The position numbers and the translations under genes are program-made. This document shows, piece after piece, positions 4,481 through 5,345 of a DNA stretch of 5,345 bases (positions within the stretch are counted from its first letter, which is position 1; each line of letters begins with the position of its first letter). This stretch comes from Candidatus Brocadia sp. (GTDB taxonomy: Bacteria > Planctomycetota > Brocadiia > Brocadiales > Brocadiaceae): assembly GCA_030837935.1 (NCBI GenBank), contig JAUQXU010000448.1, positions 1 to 5,345 of the forward strand, written 5' to 3'. The notes under the pieces were generated by a model. The model ran no database searches. It was not told the origin of the DNA and saw only the letters and a program-made list of their open reading frames with translations.

Positions 4481-5345
4481 GTGATTTTAACTTTTTCTCT
4501 AATTTTCTGGCATACAGAGAAAGGGGATAGCTCATTCCAAAATAGAGGAGCGCTGTAATGATTCCCAATTTGAAATAATCCATTGAGGCAGCCGCTAATA
4601 TACCATAACTCTTGGTGAGTTCGGTTATGGCAATGACAGAGACCAGTGACGAATCTTTAAACAAAGCAATAAAATCATTGGTCATGGGTGGTATGGTAAT
4701 GCGCAACGCCTGTGGCAGGATGATTCGCTTTAAGGTCAAACGCCCCGACATACCAAGCGAGAACGCCGCCTCGGTTTGACCTTTGGGAATAGCCTGAATA
4801 CCCGCGCGATAAATCTCCGCCTCATAAGCAGCATAGTTCATACCTAATCCAAGAATGGCAGCGACAAAGGCGCTCAAAGTAATCCCAATACCCGGCAACC
4901 CGTAATACAAAATATATAATTGAATAAGGAGTGGCGTTCCCCGGTAGATCTCGATATAGGCCGTAGAAACCATTTGTAACCACCTATTCCCGTATAATCT
5001 CATAATCGCCAGGATAAGCCCCAAAACAATAGCTAGCATCATGGACAACAGGGAAATCCCTATAGTAACAAACGCCCCTTTCAGCAAGGTAGGTAAAAAT
5101 TTAGTTACCACCATAGGCGCTTTTTCGGAAATAGACGGGGGACTTTCCGCATACTTCTGCAAAAGCCCCTCGTGTAAAAAGAGCTTTTCTTGCGCGACGT
5201 TCCACAAACCCCAGCGACTATAAATCTTCTTTAATTCCCCTGATTTCAAAAGTTTCTCAATGATTTTGTTTAACTCTTCGGCCAGGGACGTATCTTCCTT
5301 TCGAAGAGCAATGCCATAGTACCCCTCACCCACAGGACCTCCCAC
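4464..5345 (-). CDS. Fused solute-binding protein/permease of a polar amino-acid ABC transporter, C-terminal 293 residues (5' end outside window)
   Basis: The frame is open at the right edge. The GTG there encodes an internal valine, not a start. Residues 1-48 of the visible part match the C-terminal end of a family 3 periplasmic binding domain: YYGIALRKEDTSL, then a helix ending LKKIYSRWGLWN. A linker (about 49-82) leads into a HisM/GlnP-type permease with hydrophobic spans at roughly 91-116, 126-149, 155-175, 221-240 and 257-279. Family blocks include IYRGTPLLIQLYILYYGLP (133-151), AEIYRAGIQAIPKGQ (176-190), the EAA loop TEAAFSLGM...LPQALR (191-214), which contacts the ATPase, and NDFIALFKDSSLVSVI (223-238). 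The receptor is thus tethered to the membrane on the periplasmic side, not free. The gene overlaps the ATPase gene by 17 bases, forming one operon. The substrate is probably a polar amino acid; which one is not visible because the ligand-binding lobes lie outside the window. Confidence 0.93.
   Translation of the reverse strand: MGGPVGEGYYGIALRKEDTSLAEELNKIIEKLLKSGELKKIYSRWGLWNVAQEKLFLHEGLLQKYAESPPSISEKAPMVVTKFLPTLLKGAFVTIGISLLSMMLAIVLGLILAIMRLYGNRWLQMVSTAYIEIYRGTPLLIQLYILYYGLPGIGITLSAFVAAILGLGMNYAAYEAEIYRAGIQAIPKGQTEAAFSLGMSGRLTLKRIILPQALRITIPPMTNDFIALFKDSSLVSVIAITELTKSYGILAAASMDYFKLGIITALLYFGMSYPLSLYARKLEKKLKSHDRNL

Noticed and set aside
5343..5345. GTG at the right edge as start of the permease.
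   Set aside because: The residues after it are the C-terminal part of a solute-binding domain, so this is an internal valine of a longer gene.

Overview
The window looks like a piece of an AT-leaning bacterial chromosome. It holds four protein-coding genes and one long intergenic region. Three observations suggest the PVC group (Planctomycetes/Chlamydiae), possibly an anammox-type planctomycete. First, GreA is the very long form (740 residues), a format known from Chlamydiae, some spirochaetes and planctomycetes. Second, the phosphoenolpyruvate carboxylase is the small archaeal type, which is uncommon in bacteria. Third, the intergenic DNA is strongly AT-rich. The taxonomic placement is inference; the gene identities are much firmer.

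Layout: positions 1-958 (minus strand) hold the first 319 codons of an archaeal-type PEP carboxylase that runs off the left edge. Positions 959-1481 are a divergent intergenic region of about 520 bases between that gene and greA. It contains a 57-base inverted-repeat element, an AT-rich core with promoter-like elements in both directions, a possible small hydrophobic ORF, and a cluster of repeats just before greA. Positions 1482-3704 (plus) hold the fused GreA. Its ribosome binding site places the start 15 bases downstream of the first in-frame ATG. Positions 3725-4480 (minus) hold a polar amino-acid ABC transporter ATPase, convergent with greA and only 20 bases from it. Positions 4464-5345 (minus) hold the upstream partner, a permease fused to the C-terminal end of a periplasmic solute-binding domain. 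This gene runs off the right edge.

Functionally there are three units. PEP carboxylase makes oxaloacetate from PEP and bicarbonate. GreA rescues backtracked RNA polymerase, and here carries a long N-terminal extension with TPR-like helices and a possible CarD/Tudor-like module. The fused receptor-permease and its ATPase form a compact amino-acid importer operon. No mobile element, CRISPR array, tRNA or rRNA was seen. The least explained parts are the GreA extension and the structured intergenic region.
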